From Rehmannia glutinosa (Eukaryota; Streptophyta; Magnoliopsida; Lamiales; Orobanchaceae): 64,000 nt of DNA. Where the stretch lies: positions 31,635,641-31,699,640 of the forward strand of contig CM071930.1 in the NCBI GenBank assembly GCA_016081115.2. The letters run 5' to 3'. The translations under genes were made by a program, and so were the position numbers. Under the pieces are notes generated by a model. That model saw only the letters and a program-made list of their open reading frames with translations, did no database searches and had not been told where the DNA came from. Positions 1 through 12,600 of the stretch are shown in pieces (position 1 is the first letter of the stretch; each line of letters opens with the position of its first letter).

Positions 1-443
1 ACCTCAAAAAGCATACGGATTATTCACTCACAGGATATCTTTCATGTACAGCTCTTTGGGATTTTCAATCAAACCGGTGATAGAAACACTGAATCTGCAA
101 AAACAAACAGACTCTTCAGAACACAATCACACATTTCATAATGTTGGGAATCTGTAATAAATAAAGGGGAAAAGGTTGATATCGGACTTGTTAATGTCAT
201 CGATAATTGGAATTGGTCCATGGTTTCTCTTATAGAAGAATTCCACTGGAGTAACATAGGATGAAACTAAAGCTGAACGATGAGGCTCCGCATTGTAGGG
301 TTCCTGGCCACAAATAGGTAATTCATCGTAGAGAATAGATTATCGGGTAAGAACAATGAAGGACGAACCTTAGAATTAACGAGGAGAGCAGGGTGGCGAG
401 GAGGTTCTTGGGAATAATCGGAAGGCGCTCTCAGTCCCGGCAT
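1..443 (-). CDS. SOX: Sulfite oxidase copy 1, 5' exons 3-1 only (gene continues left of window)
   Basis: Three 5' exons of a plant sulfite oxidase are visible on the minus strand: exon 1 at 369-443 (ATG at 441-443, 25 codons beginning MPGLRAPSDYSQEPPRH), exon 2 at 188-303 and exon 3 at 32-94. Boundaries, phases and splice sites match those of the complete copy at 60610-63535. No stop or frameshift is seen in these exons. The remaining nine exons would lie left of base 1, so I cannot tell whether this copy is complete. Differences from the other copy in this stretch are a handful of substitutions and 1-base indels, mostly in introns and upstream DNA. The enzyme would oxidise sulfite to sulfate in peroxisomes, as for copy 2. 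Confidence 0.85.
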
Positions 444-909
444 TTCTGATTCGATCGATCAAAAAATTATGTGCATCTGAATGATAGACAATGTATAAAC
501 GAACGAGTTTGAGGTTGAAATTGAAAGCCGAGGCACTAGTAAAACGACAACGGTTGTTTGGTGCGTACGCGCGAGTGGCTGCCATCAAATGTTTGGTGTG
601 AATTTGCGGTGGCTGTGATAATATGTACCGGTACTGCCAATCTTGTCCACATTCTTGAGAATGAGATTATGAGAATCCAACTTAAATTTTGGAATCTTGA
701 AATAGAATCTCTCGCAGGAGCGGAACCAGATTCAGCTCTGGGGGTGGCCAACAATTGTAAGATCAAATAATTTTTTTATATAATAATAAATTTAAAATTT
801 AGAGCGTCTTTCTTGCATATTATGAAAATCATCTATAAGCGAGTCTATATTAAATTTCTGTGCAATTTGCTTTTCAATATATACCAACAAACAGTCTGTA
901 AGAAACTCA
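1..909. repeat. Long direct repeat, copy 1 (SOX 5' end plus hAT end)
   Basis: Bases 1-909 match 63092-64000 in the same orientation across the whole available length. They hold SOX exons 1-3, the SOX upstream region and the left end of the hAT element at 715. About ten differences are visible: a 1-base indel near 116, a substitution near 168, one near 487, indels near 734 and 741, and a few around 806-823. Both copies run off the window edge, so the true repeat is longer. The offset is 63,091-63,092 bp. The repeat means a tandem segmental duplication or an uncollapsed second haplotype. Confidence 0.95.
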
Positions 910-3557
910 TCTTTCATCTTGTTTCGAAGTGTGGTCTTGACTATATTCATAGCAGAAAAAGATCGCTCTGTAGTAGCTGTAGACACTGGAAGGGTGAGAA
1001 TAATAATTATTACTCTAAACACAAGAGGGTAGATTTCTGATTTTCTAGTTTTCACTAACCACTGACATAAATCAGAAATAGTTGTCAATGTCCCAAAATC
1101 AGGAAGCTGACGCACATGATCAAAATGCTCAAATTACATTCTTAATTGTAGCATCTCATGTTCTGCAAAGTCTTTTGGATAAAACTTTTTTACCAACTTG
1201 CAAATGTCATCAATCCTGAATGATATCAGCATCTCTCTTGGATCTAGTGTCGAACTAAGTATAATCAACTCCACTGTGTTATCATTGAATTTGCTATTCA
1301 ATTCTTGCAATTGAAAATCTATCACTGCATTGAAAATATCAACTCTATAATGATGCCCGATCGTAATTTCATCTTGGTGATGGCATGCCCTCCCTTTTCT
1401 TGCAAGATATTGATCATCAAAATCTGGCACAACTATATTAACTGCTTCACAAAATAATGTCACATTTGCAACTAATTCATCCCATCCATCATCTCTCCAA
1501 TTCTGAATGAGCAACTTCGTAGATGACACAAGATGCATTGCATTCAAAATATCTTGAGATTGAAGTTGCAAAGGTTGACAAAGCATATTAGAAATCTCCA
1601 AGATTTTTCTCATAAGATGCAAAATGAAAACAAATTCAAATGAAGTTAGCACCTCATAAGCTACATTGGCATCTCCACGTTGAGCATATGTGGTTCCATC
1701 CTCAATATCATTCAACAAAACTTCACATGTTGCACTAAACATCTTTATCAAACTGGATATAGATTTCAAATGAGAACTCCAACGAGTATCACCTGCCCTT
1801 TGTAACGAACCAATTTGATTAAGCCCTTTCCCACTTTCTAGTTCATTAATGCTAAGTAAATGAGAAACATTCGATGCATGAACAACTTTTAATTGGTCAT
1901 TACGTTTACATGAGGCAACAACGATATCGATAATGGAATTCAACTTGGTAAAAAACTGATAGACGTGGATAACTTCCTTTGATGCAGCAACTAGTGCCAA
2001 TTGCAAACGATGTTCAAAACAATGAACATAATAAGCATAAGGACACTCACTTAAAATTAATGCTTGCAATCCATTCCATTCTCCATGCATGTTACTTGCA
2101 CCATCATAACCTTGTCCCCGAATATTCTGAACATCAAGAGAATGGCGTGATAAGACAGAAAAAATACCTTCTTTTAATGTTGATACAGTAGTGTCTTTAA
2201 CATGAACAAGTCCAAAAAAACGTTCTTGTACATAACCATCCTTGTCAACAAATCTCAGTACAATTGACATTTGCTCTTTTTTAGATTCATCTCGAGCTTC
2301 GTCAACAATAATACAAAATTTGGCATCACCAATATCTTCTCAAATGGCATTATTGACTTTAGTTGCCAAAACATGCAAAATTTGTTTTTGTATTTTTGGT
2401 GATGTGTACGATGCATTTTTTGGAGCTTTATCCAAAACTTTTGCTATTTTGTCATTATAAGAGCCTATGAAACTCAATAGTCCCAAAAACTTTCCACGAT
2501 TGATTGATGTTATAGACTCGTCATGGCCTCTAAAAGAGCATCCTTGAAATGCAAGCACCTAGTTGCCTCAATTGAAGTTTTCAAGCGAAATCTATTCTCA
2601 GCAACTTCTTGAGATGTAACTTCGCAATGCTTTGTACAATATGTGATTGTTGATTCATAAGATCGGCACATGCTTTCTCAGCATTTCGATGAGGTGAAGT
2701 GAGATCTTTTCCAATACGTACAAGAAATGAACAATTTTTTCTATCTCTTACTTTCTTCCATGATCGAAATCCAGTAGTTGTAAATGCTTCCAGGCCCGAA
2801 GGTCCATCTTGAGTGTGAAATACATAGCATGGAAGACAAAATGTTGCATCTATGCTAGGAGAATATTCCAACCAAGACGGGAAAAGCCTGAACCATGATG
2901 CCTGAAAACTACGAGGATGGTTTTCTCCAAATTTCGGATGTACTTTGAAAGTATACATTGATATGGGCCAGCTGTAATATAAGTTCTTTGAACTTCATCA
3001 CGTTTTTCAATTGGATACTCCCATATTTGTCGTCGCAATCCTGGATCACGTTCTAATGATTGAATATCGAAGCTTTCGTTGACTTCAGCTCTCATAGATT
3101 TTGTAGGACGACTCTCAGAATTCACAGGATCAATATTTATAGATGGATGTGGTTGAAATGTTGGAGTTTCAATGTTCTTTCTTTTGAAGAAAACGTCAAT
3201 TTTTTGTGTCTTCATCTACAGAGAAATATAGGTCAATCAAAAATTTCACTCAAAAAACAAAATAATTTCAATCTTAATATCTAATCAATAACTAATCTCA
3301 ATTATGAAACAAAGTTTGATTGAACTTTTTGATTATTAGTTTATGGCTTTCTGCGAATTGACATAACCCTAAAGGCTAAAGCCCATTAATCCTTTTTTTT
3401 AACAAAAATCAAATATTGTTTGTTGTGAATTGACGTAAGGCCCAAAGCCCATTCATCTTTCTTTTTCTAACAAAGTAGATGGATTTTTTTTTGAGGCCCA
3501 TTACAATTTTTTTAAAAAATGTTGCCCCCCCTCCAAATAAATGTAGTTCCGTCACTG
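715..3557 (-). mobile_element. hAT-superfamily DNA transposon with decayed transposase
   Basis: The ends are imperfect inverted repeats: CAGGAGCGGAACCAGATT at 715 and, read on the other strand from 3557, CAGTGACGGAACTACATT. CTCTC lies just outside both ends (709-713 and 3558-3562), possibly a remnant of an 8-bp target duplication. The flanks are otherwise not identical, so the exact borders are uncertain. The element lies about 270 bp upstream of the SOX copy 1 start codon. Its left end recurs at 63807-64000 upstream of SOX copy 2, so it was already present when the duplication (or haplotype split) arose. Confidence 0.8.
792..3215 (-). pseudogene. hAT transposase (TTF-type / ZMYM1-like), broken
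   Basis: On the minus strand the reading order is an N-terminus from 3215 (MKTQKIDVFFKRK), a TTF-type zinc-finger region at about 2958-2690 (WLEYSPSIDATFCLPCYVF), a DUF4371/RNase H-like segment at about 2270-1134 (GQGYDGASNMHGEWNG, HCFEHRLQLALVAASKEV), and a hAT C-terminal dimerisation block at 1115-792 (LPVSTATTERSFSAMNIVKT). The parts lie in at least four frames, with shifts near 2850-2950, 2560, 2300 and 1125, so no full protein can be made. The family is plant hAT transposases annotated as TTF-type or zinc finger MYM-type 1-like; intact members are usually 700-800 residues. I infer an inactive relic. Its 3' coding end is present again at the right edge of the window. Confidence 0.9.
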
Positions 3558-5294
3558 CTCTCAGGGGTCCAGCCCAGGTTCATAATGTTTTACCCTAGGC
3601 CACAAGAATTACAATATGCTCTATAAAATTTTGATATGTATTAAAATAGGGTAACTTTCCTACAATATGGACTCGTTTGCCTTTATTGATAGGATTGGAT
3701 AAATATTTTTGATTAGAAATTATTGTACTAATCATTGATTATATAATATGATATAATGTTGTGTTTGGGATATAAGAGTGATAGAAGGAAATTTACGGAT
3801 ATGATTGCAATAATTTGTTTTGGCATGAATGATTAATTGGGATAAAACTTGAAATGTCAAAAATACCCCAGAAACAAAAGAAAATTTTAAAACTAAATTC
3901 CATTCAACATCTTTTCATCTCCATCAGTAAGTCAGCAACCCATTATTACCAATAAAACAAAAAAATTTCTGCAAACAAAATATTTTTGAAGACTTAGAAC
4001 TCCATTTTTTTCTTTTGAAGGAAGTTTGTTTTGGGGTGTGGCGTGGGCGGTGCGGTGTTCGATTGTAACTATTCATAAATTTTGCTTTGTCGTTTTTTTT
4101 TTTTTCGGTGTTTTAGTTTTTCTTTGTTTCTAACACAAGTTGTGTTTTGTTTTTGTTTTTGGTTCCAAAATATATATGTATTAATTATCAAAACTTCATT
4201 GTTGATTTTTGTTTGTGAATCAAAAAAAATGTCGGTCCTTAGCAAGTCATTGCAAACAAAAAGAAGACTTAGAACATTTTTTTTCTTTGGAAGTTTGAGT
4301 ATTGTAACTATTCATAAATACAACACAACTTCCAAAATATATATGTATTAATTATCAAAACTTCATTGTTGATTCAATCAAAAAAAAACAAGTCATTGTT
4401 AAATTACATACCAATTGAAATATGTTTGTGAAGCATCTTGACTGAACTAAATGGACAAAATGACAACTTACGCATTGGACAAAATGACAACTTACGCATG
4501 TCCACAATGCACTAAACATGCTAAGGCTCAAGAATCATTCCAATGCGATAGGTTTCCTGGGACTGTGTGTGTTTGTGAAACGGGGGGTGGGGGTGGGGGT
4601 TCTGTTCTATTTCTTAATATATTTTAAATTTTTCTTCTTTATTTTTTTGTATAAAAATGCATACTCAATGAAGTAGAGCAACAAAATTAGTGACAAAACT
4701 CAGTATTCAATTGGGAAAATTCCCCTTCAAGTGGTTCCCAAAATTATCTTGCTCTCTAATTCTTCAAGAATACCAATAAAAAACAATCAAGAGTGCGCTC
4801 CAAATTTGACCTTTAAGCAGAAGTAGTGGTTGCCTTCTTCAGCGGTACACTCAAGAGTACATGGTTGTGGAGTTGCAGAAATCCTAATTTATGTGTTGAG
4901 ACTCAATACATTTTTAAAATTTGAAGAAAGACAATATTTTATCGAGTCTGCTGCAAAATCAAAAATGTCACGTTTTAAGGGGCAAAAAAGACAAAGCAAT
5001 ATAAGGAAAAGGGAGGATTATACAATCAGACCCCTGATCTTGGATTACTAATCAAATTTGTTGTTGGATTTTTTACTGGGCCGAGTGCCCAATCATGGGC
5101 CCTTAACCAAAACTCCAAACAAAGGAATTTGGTTGATAAAATGGCTTTTCCCACCTTATCAATAACCCCTAACATGCCATATTTCTCTTTGAGAAGGATT
5201 GGACTAGCCGATTCACACGGGATTCCACGTGTCCCAGCTGGTCGTTACAAAAATATCAAAATTGTTTCTTCTCCTCCAGATGATGATTTATTTA
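3558..5294. other. AT-rich intergenic DNA with imperfect duplications
   Basis: No gene is recognisable between the hAT element and the first Ulp1-MULE. An imperfect duplication links about 3990-4250 with 4260-4400: both parts hold GAAGACTTAGAAC, TGTAACTATTCATAAAT and a 40-bp run around TATATATGTATTAATTATC. A perfect 24-bp tandem pair lies at 4452-4475 and 4476-4499. A G-rich run lies at 4582-4599. Short open frames here have no recognisable family and biased, low-complexity composition. Confidence 0.6.
4452..4499. repeat. 24-bp tandem duplication (2 copies)
   Basis: The unit TGGACAAAATGACAACTTAC plus GCAT occurs twice back to back with no mismatch. No gene overlaps it. Confidence 0.9.
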
Positions 5295-5755
5295 GAGGAA
5301 ATTAAATAAAATATCCTATTTTTTTTTAGAAAAAAGACACAAATATTCTCCTCTTATATTTCTACCCTTTCGGTTTCCTTGTTTTACACTCTTCTTTGAC
5401 TGGTTTTCTTCACTTGCGCTAGGCTTAAATCTTTTCACCCAAAAGGTAATTCTCACTCCTCTTCTCAGTTTTGTTTTCCGATTTTCACTCTAATCATGAG
5501 CACGTCGTCTCAGACATTTGAAGTTCTTCAATTTTTCAGTTTCGTGTCCTTCCGTATTTCTCTCGCATTTTCAGTAGCTTCTTGAAATCGCTCATTGAAG
5601 TCTTTTGTTTTAATGGCGCCTAAGAACTCTCATTCTAAGACGGGTTTGAGAAGTTCTTCGAAGTTGAAACCAGCAGATACTTCGAAAAAGATAAAAGTTC
5701 AAAAGACTATTTTTGGTAAAATGAGTTCGAAGAAGAGGAAACTCGAAAATATTAT

Positions 5756-7771
5756 TGTAATACCCGGAATTTATTTTGGGTTTTATTAAGAATTGTAAAT
5801 TTTTAGATGTTTAGTTAGTTTTCATTTAGGGGCCAATTATATTTTTTTAATTCAAGCCCAATCTTTCAAGTCAATGTCCAACTGTCTGCGCCAAATTTAA
5901 ATAAACCCATTTAATTGGACCCATTACCAACTTAAATTTCATTAAAATGTCCAATTCCAGTAGTATTCTAGAATATCAAGATACTCACAATTTTAAACTT
6001 CCAAACATATCAAATCTTGTTATATCCTACCCGATTTATGAGAATCCTGTGAGATTAAAAACACTAATTAACCCTAATTAAATCTATAAATACAAACCAC
6101 AACCCTAATATTCTTTCCTACGCGATCAATATTTCTGCTATTTCCATACTTTGCCAAGGTAAATTTTCGCCAGCCTTTTTCCCTTCAAATTTAATCGTCT
6201 GCACCACCAACCCGAACCAATACCGGCCAATACCTCTGTAAACGCGAACCGCCACGAGCCCCCAAATCAGTCCAAAATCCAAACCCAGCCAGCGCCAGAA
6301 AACTTCCCGAACCATCTCGAAATTGACTCGCACTTCTCCGATTCAGCCTGAAACCAAAAGCCTAATCCCAAACCCAATCTGCCCATCGCCGTCGAGTCTC
6401 GCAGCCATCCGCCGGGGGGTCTTTGCGAGGTTAATATAAAAAAAGAAAAGAAAAGAGAGGGAGTTGTGGGGTTGGGCGAGAAGCAGAAACAAAAGAAGGG
6501 ATCGAATGTCTTGGGGGGCTGCTGAAATTGATAATAGAAGAAGTAGAAAAGGAAAAAAAATAGAAAGAGGGAGATGGTGATGCTGGACGGTATTGCAGGG
6601 TGAAGAAGTAGGAAAGGAAAATAAGAAAGAAGAAAGAAAAGAGAAGTGAGAGAGAGGGAGTTCGGTTGTGAGTGTAAGGTCTGTTTGACCGAGAGGAAAA
6701 GAGAGGGAAAAGTAGGGGAAAAAAAAAGAGAAAAAGAAAAAAAAAAGAAAAAGAAAAGGAAAAGGAAAAAGGAGAGAGAAAGAGGAAAGAAAGAGAGAGA
6801 AAAGAGAGATGGAGGATGGGTAGGTTACGTATCGGGAAGAGAGGAAAAAGGGGAAGGGGGATTTTGGGGATGTGGTCCCCACAAATTATTGACAGAACTA
6901 CCCTCCAAATTTCAAAAACCATCAAACTAAATCTAATTCCAATTTCTATTTTGATTCCAATTCAACCTCCAATTTTTTTTTTTATATACTATATTATGCC
7001 CCTAAATTAGGATTTTTAGATTATTATATTTAAGATTAAGTTTAGATTATTCGAGGATTTTGACTAGTATTATTTTCTATTGATTAGATGATTTATCGAG
7101 CGAGGATTAATCGTGCTTGCATCCGACACTTCTAGGCTCTACTTAATTTTCAAAGCTACGTTCAAGGTAGGGTTTGTTTTCTAAACTTTATTGTCCTTGT
7201 TAAATGCTTAGATTATTTTGCATTAATGTGTAGTACAGTTGCTTAGGCACTATTGAGCCAGGGACTCAAGAGGTCCGAGATCGATGTATCCCTCAGCTGG
7301 AACCCCTGCAGTGCTACCTATTGTCTATGTCTACGGTTTTTCAAAAGAACTATGCTATGTCCTATTGGATTGTATTTGCATGCCTATGTGAGATATCTGT
7401 GTATTTAGCTTGGACAATTTATACTCCACTGAGCTGTGTCATTCACCCCACATATAACAAACTTTCCAGGTGAAGGAGATGGCGCTGAGCTAAGAGCGGT
7501 GGATATGACAAGGCCTATGGATTTATTTACGGATGTTTAGTTTAAAAAAAAATGTTGAACTATTTACTTCCTTTTAAGTTATTAGTTTTATTTTCAGTTT
7601 ATTAGAAATTAATAGAATCAGACGATGGTTAGATTTTTATTCATGAAATATTTTTGCTTCCGCTACAATTGTCTCAGTTTAATTTTATTTTAAATTATCC
7701 ATGTTCCTTTTCATCGTTAAAATTTAAGTGTTTGCTCGTTTATTTTATTAAAGAAATTCTAGGGCGTTACA
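5756..7771 (+). mobile_element. Ty3/gypsy solo LTR in Ulp1 exon 1
   Basis: The LTR runs from TGTAATACCCGG to GGGCGTTACA and is flanked by a perfect 5-bp target duplication ATTAT (5751-5755 and 7772-7776). The terminal sequences resemble Tekay/Del-type chromovirus LTRs. A TATA-like TCTATAAATACA lies near 6083. A strand-biased purine tract spans about 6400-6870. No internal retroelement genes remain, so it is a solo LTR left by LTR-LTR recombination. It interrupts the first exon of the Ulp1-like gene. Confidence 0.93.
6600..6870. repeat. Polypurine (GA-rich) tract inside solo LTR
   Basis: The plus strand is nearly all A and G over about 250 bases, with runs such as AGAGAGAAAAGAGAGATGG. Open frames on either strand here are low-complexity (poly Lys/Glu/Arg or Ser/Phe/Leu) and should not be called genes. 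It is part of the LTR sequence. Confidence 0.85.
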
Positions 7772-8109
7772 ATTATTGATGATGAAGAAGTTATAGAAGT
7801 TAAACCATGTCCTAAAAGTGTGAAATCGAAGATTGCTGTAAAAGCTTCGAAAAAGAAGACTGTTTCTTTTCCAGAATCTTTTGTTCTTTTGTTCTACAAT
7901 TGTCTTTCATTGTATATTTTTAGTTCTTTTGTTCTTTTGTGTTTTTTTTTTGTATTATTAATTTTTTGGTTTTATAGTTTTTTTTTGTTTTATTTTTTGT
8001 TTCCATGTTGTTTCTATGATGTTTCTTTTGTTGTTTTCTGTGTTTTTTTTAAGTTCTTGTTATAATATTTCTTGTTTCTCTTTTTGTTTCTGTAATGACC
8101 CGGATTTTT

Positions 8110-8593
8110 ACGCCTTAATAAGAATTTTATTAATCATGTTATTTGTTTTTTATGGAATAATAATGGTGAATTAAGAATTTATTATTTATTTAGTAGATAG
8201 TTAATTTGTTAAATTACGGATAATAAAAGAGTATTTTTAATTACACTGAGAATTTATTTAATTCGGGCCTTATAATTAATAAATGGACCATTAATAGTTT
8301 AGAGTATTAATCCAGCCGATATTGTAAGTAAGTTAATAATAAGCCCATGCACGCCTTAATAAGAATTTTATTAATCATGTTATTTGTTTTTTTATGGAAT
8401 AATAATGGTGAATTAAGAATTTATTATTTATTTAGTAGATAGTTAATTTGTTAAATTACGGATAATAAAAGAGTATTTTTAATTACACTGAGAATTTATT
8501 TAATTCGGGCCTTATAATTAATAAATGGACCATTAATAGTTTAGAGTATTAATCCAGCCGATATTGTAAGTAAGTTAATAATAAGCCCATGCA
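8110..8593. repeat. Tandem duplication of about 242 bp inside solo LTR
   Basis: Two almost identical units start CGCCTTAATAAG at 8111 and 8352 and each ends AATAAGCCCATGC. The visible difference is one extra T in the T-run of the second unit. The near identity suggests the duplication is recent relative to the rest of this decayed region. Confidence 0.93.
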
Positions 8594-9286
8594 TCCAAAA
8601 CCTAGTCTTATTGGGAGTAGATTAAAACACACATATAAAACACGATAAAAGAAGAAGAAGAAGAAACGCAGAAAGAGAGAGAGAGAAATCGATCAGAAAG
8701 AGAAGAAGAAAAGAGAAGATATAGAGGTGACTTCCCCAACGCGATTGATTCGAAAGAAAATTTTACTACCCCTAAGTTGAATAGGCAAGTAACCTTCCTA
8801 GTTTTCAAATAGAATTAGGTTGTAAGCTATTGTTATAAACTTCTTATGTTCGATTCGAGATTGTCGCCTAATATATATAAGTTTTTGTGTTTTAATTAAA
8901 TACATTACTCACTTTGTGAATCTGTAATAGTTCGAGATCTTTTGAGCAGTATGAGTATTTGACAAGTGGGAACTATAGCACCTTAAATTTATCTAGTTAC
9001 ATTGAATAGTTGGCAAGCTTGGGTGTTGCTGTAAATCTAATTATCCTTCACGAACTGTTTTGGGTAGATATTATATTAAGTTACAAATTCTATTGTGCCT
9101 TCTCACGGCATCCTTAAAACATGAAGGTGGTCCCCTCAAACTTTCAATCACTTAATTAATATAAGTCTTAATTCCCCACAGTGCAAGTATGGATTAGGTG
9201 CCTTTAGAATTAGCACATGAAATTTTATTTCAATAGTAAACATTGTTCGGCAGTGGGTTTTTAAGTAATTAATATCTAGGTTTAGA

Positions 9287-9309
9287 TATATATATATATA
9301 TATATATAT
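9287..9309. repeat. (TA)n microsatellite
   Basis: A run of TA repeats lies inside the solo LTR, just upstream of the minisatellite. Confidence 0.9.
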
Positions 9310-9343
9310 CCTGACACGTAAAATATAGTTTGATTAAATGAAT

Positions 9344-9665
9344 ATATGATTTTCCTTTAATTAACTGAATATAGTTTTTCCCTAATTAATTGGATATATA
9401 ATTTTACCCTAGCTAACTGAATGGAGGATTTTTCCTAACTAATTGGATACATGGTTGGATGTAGGGTTTTTCCTTGACTAATTGAATGTAGGGTTTTCCC
9501 TTAACTAATTGAATGTAGGGTTTTCCCTTGATAATTAAATGTAGGGTTTTCCTTTAACTACTTGAATGTAGGGTTATTCCATAACTAGTTGAACGTAGAG
9601 TTTTTACTTGATAATTAAATGTAGGATTTTCCCTTAATTAACTAGCTGAATGTAAGGTTTTTCCC
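9344..9665. repeat. Degenerate minisatellite of about 30 bp in solo LTR
   Basis: About ten degenerate units share the theme TTAACTAATTGAATGTAGGG followed by TTTTCCC, with variation in spacing and a few substitutions. It does not encode anything recognisable. Confidence 0.85.
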
Positions 9666-12600
9666 AATTAATGTTGAGTATCTGAATGTAAGTTTATCCT
9701 CATTTACATGTTTTATGTCATGGTTAATTTTAATATGTTTGCTAATTAATGTGATTTAATTATTATATTTATGCCATTTAAGTTTATGATTGAATTCAAT
9801 TAAAGTTACATCACTTAGGTTCATGCATCATGTTAATGTATATTCATAGCATTTCACGAGCATCCCAATATTAAGTCAAGTCAAGTTTTAAGGTTTAGAA
9901 TTAATAATGTTTTTCAAAAAGAAATGAGTGCACATTGTTCTATGATGCTGGAGTGAGTGGGAAATGGGTGCGGGGAACCGACACTCCGACAATGTGCCGC
10001 TTGCGGCTAATGTTAATGTTCAAGGAAATGGGCGGTCAGGCAAAATGAAAGAAAATGGGCCTTCGGGCAAGATGTTCATGTCTAAATAACAAGGCCCACT
10101 ACGACCCTCACGGGCCACAAATGAGGCCAGTCATCGATCGACGGACGACCGGATTTCAAAATCGCCCTATTAAATTTAGGTTGGACCGCACTGAACTTAA
10201 TGTTCAAAATTTGGGTTGACTACACCGAAAATTCACCTATAAAAAAATAAGATAAAATTTAAATGGCCAAAAGAATTAAGCATCACCCGTCACCAAAAAA
10301 TGAAAGAAAATGGGCACTTTTCAAATAAATGTTAAAAGTTCATTTTTCAAATAATAAGGTTTTAATTTAGCATTGACCACTTCTTCAAAAAGTTTATTCA
10401 AGATAAACCAAAATTGAGAGTTAGAAAATCAAAGAATTGCGTGTCACCTTCAAATTTGCTTTTTTATTGAAATATTTTTTATGTTCGTTTTTTAAAATTC
10501 GGCTCGATAATCCTAAACAAATTTTTTTGAACGTTTTTTAAAAGTGAGCTCACGAAAACGCTCAAAAAGAAAGTCTTTTTAAGTAAAGGAAACGTAAGGT
10601 TTTACAAAGTTCTAAAGGTTAAGTTATTGCATTAGGCATGCATTCATGCATGAGGTTACTTGTTGAGTTTCTTTAAGCTCATTCCACGAATGTTATTTTT
10701 TTCTAGATGAGAACAATAAAGAGGAAGGAGATGGGGAGGCGCAGTGACTCGGGAAACCCATATCCTTCAATTTATTTTATTTCTCAAAGTTTAACTTATT
10801 AGTATATTTATTGTTGAACGTCAGTTTATTTTTAGTATGAATGTTTTAGACTAGTAGTTATTAGTATTTAATTCTGCTGCAAAGTTTACGAACGAAATAA
10901 AGTTATTGTGATTTTGTATTTTCAAACATTCTTTAAAGTATTCCTATTTATTTATTATTTTTTGCATTAAAATTTAAGTAAGCTATAAAGGGCGCTACAA
11001 TTTCATTTTTGTTTCTAGGGTTTCAAGTATGTTATTGATCCTGATATACTGCTAGGATATATGCTGGATTCTTTTTTAATGTTATAAATAATTTGAAGAA
11101 CCATCTAATTGAAACCCAACTTGAGGCTTTCAGGAATACCTGTTTTGGGTATTTGTTGGACATGCATGAGGTTGATTTTCAGAATCAACTTGTTCACTCT
11201 TTCTTGAAACGACAAGTTGTTCACTCGAAGAAGGACGAGATAGTGGTTTCTGTGAATGAAAAGTTGCTGAGGTTTGGGGTTGGTGAGTTTGCTTTAGTGA
11301 CTGGCCTTCGTTATATTAGTGAGATGCCTTCACTTTCTGGTGATATTAGTACTTCTGCTTTTTTTCCAAAAGTATTTTGCTAATAGAAGTAAGTTTAATA
11401 GACAGTCTATTGAAGAGAGTTTTTTGTTGCGAGTTTGGGGTGATGATGATCAAGATGCTTTGAAGTTGTCTTTATTGTATTCTCTTCATTTTTTTCTTTT
11501 CACGTCTATTGGGAGTTCTGTGGATGTCTTTTTTCGAGTTAGTTGATAATAATGTGTTTAACACATATCCATGGGGGAAGGATTTGTTTGATTTGATCAT
11601 CCGAGAATTGAGGGAACAAGTTCTTGATAGAAACAAAATTCAATTTGTTGATGAGATGCGTGGTGGGAAACGCATCAAATTTTACAAAATTCAAGGTTTT
11701 CCGTTGGCATTTCAAATATATTTTTATGAGTGTTGTCTGTAGATTAATACCAAGATTTGTACGCATGTTGGACTTAATATCCCGCAGATATTGAATTGGA
11801 CTTGCTCAAAGTCTGTGAAAGACAATAAAGTGAGGTGTGATGATTTGGAGATGAAGATCTTCAACCGTTCTGCTGAACATGTAATATGTTATTATTCTTT
11901 TTTTATTTTGTGTTTCTGTTAAATTGTTTCTTTATTATTTCTGACTTTATTTTTTGTTTATTTTTCTATTAGTTGAAGTTGAAGAATTTGTGGTCGTCTG
12001 ATGATGAGAAGTTGCAGTCGAATATCACAATATTTTTTGATGAATCAAAGTACACTTTTAGTCCTATTGATGATGACTTTGTGATTGGAAATTTTAAGCA
12101 AAAAGAGGCATTGACGTTGGGTCGAAGGACACGATTGACGATATTGTAGGAGAGCAGGAAAAGTTGTCCAAAGAATTCAAAGTTTTTAAGAAATCCATTA
12201 CAAAAGTTTTGAAAGAACAGTTTGAAATTATTTCTCTTAACTTTCGGATATTAAGAGGAAACTTCAGATGTGTATACTTTTTTTATTTTTCTATTTTTTG
12301 TTATGTTTCAATATTTTTTCTTTTTGTTTCTGTTATGTTTTAAGATTGTTTTTAGGTTGTTTCTTTTTCATGACATCATTTTTTTTTCTTCATATAGGTT
12401 GGTGCTGGTTTGGATGGAGCTGAGAAGGATGGTGAAACTAAATTTAATGGAATGTCATTAGGTTCAACTTCTGAAAAAGATATAGAGGGAGAAAAAGATG
12501 GAGATGTTCCTGATGGTGATGATGGGTTTATTGTGGATAGTTGTGTGCCTTCTGATTTGGGAGATGTTGATGTTTCCAGTAAGAATGTTGTTGTTGGAGT

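Larger units (their letters stand above)
8091..10999 (+). mobile_element. Ty3/gypsy solo LTR in Ulp1-like gene intron
   Basis: The LTR starts TGTAATGACCCGG and ends GGGCGCTACA, the same terminal pattern as the solo LTR at 5756. The flanks are GTTTC (8086-8090) and ATTTC (11000-11004), a probable 5-bp target duplication with one substitution. Its length of 2.9 kb is inflated by an internal 242-bp tandem duplication and a degenerate minisatellite. No coding sequence is seen. It sits in the intron before the DUF1985 exon of Ulp1 copy A. Confidence 0.85.

Noticed and set aside
4082..4351. Phe/Ser-rich open frame
   Set aside because: T-rich DNA and part of an imperfect duplication; no supporting signal.
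4582..4599. G-rich run as a possible G-quadruplex
   Set aside because: Only three uninterrupted G runs, isolated in intergenic DNA; not enough to claim.
6343..6930. Long open frames on both strands in the purine tract (Ser/Phe/Leu-rich or Lys/Glu/Arg-rich)
   Set aside because: Low-complexity translation of a polypurine tract inside a gypsy solo LTR; no family resemblance and no intron or start context.
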